From Methylotetracoccus oryzae (GTDB lineage: Bacteria; Pseudomonadota; Gammaproteobacteria; Methylococcales; Methylococcaceae), in the NCBI RefSeq assembly GCF_006175985.1, contig NZ_SRSH01000004.1, positions 213,319 through 277,318 on the forward strand: a stretch of 64,000 bases of DNA, read 5' to 3'. The translations under genes and the position numbers were made by a program. A model generated the notes under the pieces. It did not search any database, was not told where the DNA came from, and was given only the letters and a program-made list of their open reading frames with translations. This document shows positions 60,489 to 64,000 of the stretch, piece after piece; within the stretch, counting starts at the first letter, position 1, and the number at the start of each line of letters is the position of its first letter.

Positions 60489-63400
60489 TCACGCCAAGCC
60501 CGCATAGACCCCCGCGTTTCGCTCCGGGTAGCTCTCATAGACGTGCTCGAACACCGCCGAGCACTTCTGATGGAAGATTTCGGGCGTATAGGCTCGCGGC
60601 AAGCCGGTGTCCAGCGTGTCCTCGATCAGCAGCTTCAGGCGCGAGCGGGCCTGCGCCTTTAACCGCCAGTTCAGCACCAACAGTTCCTTCAGGCGGGCCA
60701 ATAAGTCCCGCGCCACTTTCTTGACCTCGGCGCGCTCCGCGGGCGTCAGGTCCGGGGCCGGTCGCGTCAGGATGTCGAAGATGACCAGTTCTTCCTCGGA
60801 CAGGTTCTCGCGCACATGGCGCTGCTGCTCCTCGGACAGGCTCTGGGACAGCTTCACCAACTCGGCGAACAATTCCTCGATGCTGCGGCTGCCGGCGTTA
60901 TAGCTTTCGATCAGCGCCTCGAACCGCTCCGCGAAGTCGGCGCGGGTGCGGTTCAACTGAATCATCCGTTCCAGTTGGGCGCGGATCGTCGCCTTCAACA
61001 CTTCGAGATCGGTGTTCTTGCGGCGCGACTGCTTGAACCGTCGCGCCAGGGCCTCGAAGTCGATCCGGGACAGATCGAGCGGCGGCGGCCCCTGGAGCCG
61101 GATGTCGTGACCGGTGATCGAGGCATCCAGCAGATCGTTGATCACCCCCATCACCGACGAGATATCGGGCGCGGTCGGGTTCAATCTTGCGGAGATGGCC
61201 GCCGCCAACGCGGCCAGGCCGGCGACCCGCAAGGCGAAGTCCAGCGCCGCCGGGTCGGGCTTCACAGCCCGATAAAGCGTGGCGACCAGGCGCTCGTGCG
61301 AGAGAAAGTCGCGGCGTACGGTGTCCGGCGAGATCAGCGCGTCGAGTGCATCGTCGAGCCATTGCAGCCGCTCGGCGCTGCCCGCCGGCAAGGACTCGAT
61401 CGTGTCCAGATCGACGCCCTGTGCCATGCAGAATGCGGTCGCGGTCGTCACGGCATGGCGCAAAGCGGCGACGAGCTGCTGCTTGTCCTGGACCGGGTTC
61501 TTTCCGCCCTGCCCGGCCCCGTAGATCGCCAACGCCTTTTCCAGCGACGCGAACACGTTCGCGTAGTCGACGATCACGCCGCTGTGCTTGCCGGGAAACA
61601 CCCGGTTGGCGCGGGCGATGGTCTGCATCAGCGTGTGGTTACGCATGGGCTTGTCGAGATAGACCGTCGAGCAACTCGGCGCGTCGAAACCGGTCAGCCA
61701 CATCGCACAGACGAACACCAGTCTGAGCGGGTCGTCCACGTCCTTGAACTTTTCGGCGAGGCCCGGCTGCGAGGTATTCATGCGCTGCCGGTGCGCCGCA
61801 ATGTCGAGCCCAAGCGCGAGCATTTGCGGAATCTCGTTCTGCCCGGGCGAGACGATCACGGCCATGTCCGTGGTCGTGAGCACTGCGAGCCGCTCCTTGA
61901 GTTCCGCTCGCCGCCGGTCCCGCCGAGCCTGCTCGGGGTCCGTTTCCCCGCCAGGCGGCTGGTAGGCCAGAGCGCCCAACTCCTGCTGCGCGTGTTCGGC
62001 TTCCTCGTTCCAGTGTTTACGCACCTTGTCGTACATCCGCAGCGCCGTGGCCTTGTCGATGGACACCACCATCGCCTTGCCGATCGCCTGATCCAACGGC
62101 GCCCGCCCGAGGAAATGCCGGACGATATCCTTCGCGACCGTTTCGAGGCGGTCGTCCCGTGTCAGCAGGTGGTACTGACGGGCCAGTTCCCGCTCCAGCT
62201 TGGCCTCTTGCTCGGGATCGAGTTCGGCTTCCTCGATCAACTGGTACAGGTCTTCGTTGAGGTCCGGGTTGATCAGTTGCAGTTCCGGCGTGCGGTTCTC
62301 GTAGAACAGCGGCACGGTGGCGCCGTCCTCGATGGATTGCTGGAAGTCGTAGATCGAGACGTAGTCGCCGAACACGTCCTTGGTGCGCTCCTCACCGGCG
62401 ATCAGCGGCGTCCCGGTGAACGCGAGGAACAGCGCCTTCGGCAAGGCGGCGCGCATGTTCAACGCCAGCGTGTCGTACTGGCTGCGGTGGGCCTCGTCGG
62501 TCAGCACGATCACGTCGGTGCGATCGCACAGCCGTTCCGGTGTCTGGAACTTGTGAATCAGCGTGAACACATAGCGGTGATTGCCTTGCAGCAGTTCGCG
62601 CAGGTGCGCGCCGCTGACCGCATGACACGCGCCATCGGACACGGCGCCCACGGCCTTGAAGGTCTTGGCGATCTGCTCGTCCAGTTCCACCCGGTCGGTC
62701 ACCACCACGAAGGTCCAGTTGCCGGCCAGCTTGCGGAGTATCTTCTGGGCGAAGAACACCATCGAGAAGCTCTTGCCGCTGCCCTGCGTCTGCCAGAACA
62801 CGCCGCCGCGGCCATGGCCAAGCTTGCGGGCCTCCAGCATCGAGGCGATGGCATTGTTGACGCCAAGGAACTGGTGATTCTGGCCTAGGATCTTCACCAG
62901 CCCGGCCTTGTGCTCCGAGAACAGCGTGAAGTTCTCCACCAGGTCGAGCAGGCGGGCGCGGTCGCAGGTACCGCGCAGCATCACCTCCAGCGACACGCGT
63001 CGCGGCTCGTCTTCGCGTTCGATGCGCTTCCACTCGAAGAAACGCGCCCAATCCGCGGTGAGCGAACCCACTCGGCTGTCGGTGCCGTTGCTGGCGATCA
63101 GCAAGGCGTTGAACCAGAGAAGCTGCGGGATCTGCTGCTTGTAGTGGGTCAGGTTCTCGTCGAAGGCCGCCCGCGCGGGCACGCCGGGCTTCTTCAGTTC
63201 GATCACGACCCACGGCAAACCGTTGACGAAGCCGACCAGATCGGGCCGGCAGGTGTAGAGCGCGCCGGTCACGCTGAACTGGCTGACCAGCAGGAAGTCG
63301 TTCTGCTCCGGGAATTCCCAATCGACGACGCGCAGTCGCTCGATCTTCTGCCCGCCGTGCTGTCGGTCGGGCACGGAAACGGGGATGCCGTCCTTGAGCT

Positions 63401-63686
63401 GCCGATAGACTTCCCGGTTGGCGGCCTCCAGGCTCATCGCCGAGCGGTCGCGGGTCAGTTCATCAATGCCCGCCTGGATCGCTTCCGGCGGCATATCAGC
63501 ATTGAGCCGCGACAGGGCTGCTCGCAACCGCGGCAGCAGCACGCCTTCGCCTTTCGTGTCGCGCCCCAACGAACCGTCCGGCCCGAAGCGCTCGTCCAGA
63601 GCGGACATCGTCTGCCAACCCAGTGTCGCGAACAGTGCGATGGCGGGTTGCTCGACGAGCTGGTCTTCGGAGTAGGCGTGCGACAT
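60489..63686 (-). CDS. hsdR: type I restriction enzyme R subunit
   Basis: 1065 residues. The nuclease motif is D149...E163-x-K165 (RPDLVGFVNGLPWVVIELKK), preceded by an Glu-containing N-terminus SEDQLVEQPAI. The translocase has Walker A TQGSGKSFS (K305), DEAH box TDEAHRSQ (397-400) and motif III AFTGTPL. Cleaves and translocates unmodified DNA in complex with HsdM and HsdS, which are not in this window. Looks complete. Upstream on the same strand is a gene fragment cut by an IS element. Confidence 0.95.
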   Translation of the reverse strand: MSHAYSEDQLVEQPAIALFATLGWQTMSALDERFGPDGSLGRDTKGEGVLLPRLRAALSRLNADMPPEAIQAGIDELTRDRSAMSLEAANREVYRQLKDGIPVSVPDRQHGGQKIERLRVVDWEFPEQNDFLLVSQFSVTGALYTCRPDLVGFVNGLPWVVIELKKPGVPARAAFDENLTHYKQQIPQLLWFNALLIASNGTDSRVGSLTADWARFFEWKRIEREDEPRRVSLEVMLRGTCDRARLLDLVENFTLFSEHKAGLVKILGQNHQFLGVNNAIASMLEARKLGHGRGGVFWQTQGSGKSFSMVFFAQKILRKLAGNWTFVVVTDRVELDEQIAKTFKAVGAVSDGACHAVSGAHLRELLQGNHRYVFTLIHKFQTPERLCDRTDVIVLTDEAHRSQYDTLALNMRAALPKALFLAFTGTPLIAGEERTKDVFGDYVSIYDFQQSIEDGATVPLFYENRTPELQLINPDLNEDLYQLIEEAELDPEQEAKLERELARQYHLLTRDDRLETVAKDIVRHFLGRAPLDQAIGKAMVVSIDKATALRMYDKVRKHWNEEAEHAQQELGALAYQPPGGETDPEQARRDRRRAELKERLAVLTTTDMAVIVSPGQNEIPQMLALGLDIAAHRQRMNTSQPGLAEKFKDVDDPLRLVFVCAMWLTGFDAPSCSTVYLDKPMRNHTLMQTIARANRVFPGKHSGVIVDYANVFASLEKALAIYGAGQGGKNPVQDKQQLVAALRHAVTTATAFCMAQGVDLDTIESLPAGSAERLQWLDDALDALISPDTVRRDFLSHERLVATLYRAVKPDPAALDFALRVAGLAALAAAISARLNPTAPDISSVMGVINDLLDASITGHDIRLQGPPPLDLSRIDFEALARRFKQSRRKNTDLEVLKATIRAQLERMIQLNRTRADFAERFEALIESYNAGSRSIEELFAELVKLSQSLSEEQQRHVRENLSEEELVIFDILTRPAPDLTPAERAEVKKVARDLLARLKELLVLNWRLKAQARSRLKLLIEDTLDTGLPRAYTPEIFHQKCSAVFEHVYESYPERNAGVYAGLA

Positions 63687-63688
63687 CG

Positions 63689-63877
63689 CTACTGCTCCAA
63701 GATCGAAGTTCCGTCAGGAAGATCAATCGATCCCCGATCTGGAATCTCGCCAATGGTAGATCTGCGCTTAGCTAGTTCGACGCGCGAGTTCTCAAAAATG
63801 TCCAAGTCCCCAAGTGCTTGCGCAAATTGCGGATCAATTTCAAAGCGGACACGATCGGGATCGAACCCTAATGCTAA
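63689..63877 (-). pseudogene. 3' fragment of a gene interrupted by an IS5-type element
   Basis: An open frame of about 62 codons ends two bases before the hsdR start; the translated end includes FDPDRVRFEIDPQFAQALGD and SIDLPDGTSILEQ. It has no ATG of its own and its upstream part is replaced by the IS end at 63878, so it is read as the 3' remnant of a larger gene. By position it could be hsdS or another defence gene of the same operon; the residues do not let me decide. Confidence 0.55.
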
Positions 63878-64000
63878 GGAGCCTCTGAACAAATGCGGCT
63901 GGTAAGCTATCGCCAACAGAGCACGTGAACGCGGTGACCGGATGAAACAGACGACCTTCGCCTCGCTGGCCTATGACCAGAAGAAGAAGCAGACCCGACG
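63878..64000 (+). mobile_element. left end of an IS5-family insertion sequence (continues past window)
   Basis: The terminus GGAGCCTCTGAACAAATGC (63878-63896) resembles IS5-group inverted repeats and follows CTAA (63874-63877), a typical IS5-type target duplication. The right end is outside the window. Confidence 0.75.
63942..64000 (+). CDS. IS5-family transposase, N-terminal fragment
   Basis: The ATG at 63942 opens MKQTTFASLAYDQKKKQTRR, which matches the start of IS5-group (DDE) transposases with the KKKQTRR stretch. Truncated by the window edge after 19-20 codons. It would cut and join the element ends. Confidence 0.8.
   Translation, partial: MKQTTFASLAYDQKKKQTR

Noticed and set aside
60816..62888. 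A 690-codon plus-strand open frame opposite hsdR.
   Set aside because: The minus strand encodes a full type I R subunit with all motifs; the plus frame is rich in His/Arg/Gly without any family signal.

Overview
The window is GC-rich, gene-dense chromosomal DNA, most likely from a chemolithoautotrophic gammaproteobacterium (inferred). Grounds: a LysR-dabB-dabA inorganic-carbon uptake locus, a Suf iron-sulfur operon, a candidate PPi-type PEP carboxykinase, a frameshifted prfB followed by lysS, and Gram-negative Wza/Wzc-type export genes. No rRNA, tRNA or CRISPR array was found.

Layout. (1) 1-3933: end of a Suf operon (sufC 3' part, sufD, sufS, sufU, Rieske ferredoxin), then a periplasmic SH3 protein. 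(2) 4727-37346: a large exopolysaccharide (EPS) locus. A leftward nine-gene run (14719 to 4727) holds six glycosyltransferase or glycosyltransferase-fusion genes, a hexapeptide acyltransferase, one intact phosphoglycosyl transferase and two multidomain fusions carrying degenerate copies of that fold. A rightward run holds a methyltransferase, a GT8-like enzyme and a Wzx-type flippase. A polymerase/ligase-like protein and a glycosidase-like lipoprotein follow. A second leftward run of ten closely spaced genes (35501 to 22434) interleaves signalling with EPS export: H-NOX, HNOBA-PAS hybrid kinase, lyase-like protein, STAS antagonist, Wza, Wzc-like, GT2, acyltransferase, REC-PP2C phosphatase and RsbW-like kinase. 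A GT25 gene coupled to a REC-HATPase gene diverges from it.

(3) 37651-47148: candidate PPi-PEPCK, DUF2024 protein, prfB with its +1 frameshift site, lysS, two small proteins, an outer-membrane barrel and a membrane protein. (4) 47438-53758: LysR regulator divergent from dabB-dabA, with a HAD hydrolase gene overlapping dabA. (5) 53863-60470: a solitary murF, a lipoprotein-like peptide deformylase homologue, a DUF2092 protein coupled to a Gly-rich and Gln/Asn-rich exported protein, a Cys-rich small protein, moaB and an NnrU-family protein. (6) 60489-64000: type I restriction hsdR, preceded on its own strand by the 3' fragment of a gene cut by the left end of an IS5-type element that runs off the window.

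The most interesting unit is the 35501-22434 operon. It appears to wire a heme nitric-oxide sensor through a phosphorelay to a split partner-switching module (PP2C phosphatase, STAS protein, two anti-sigma-type kinases) inside the genes for EPS export. Each part is recognisable; the combination in one operon is what is unusual, and its function is inferred.
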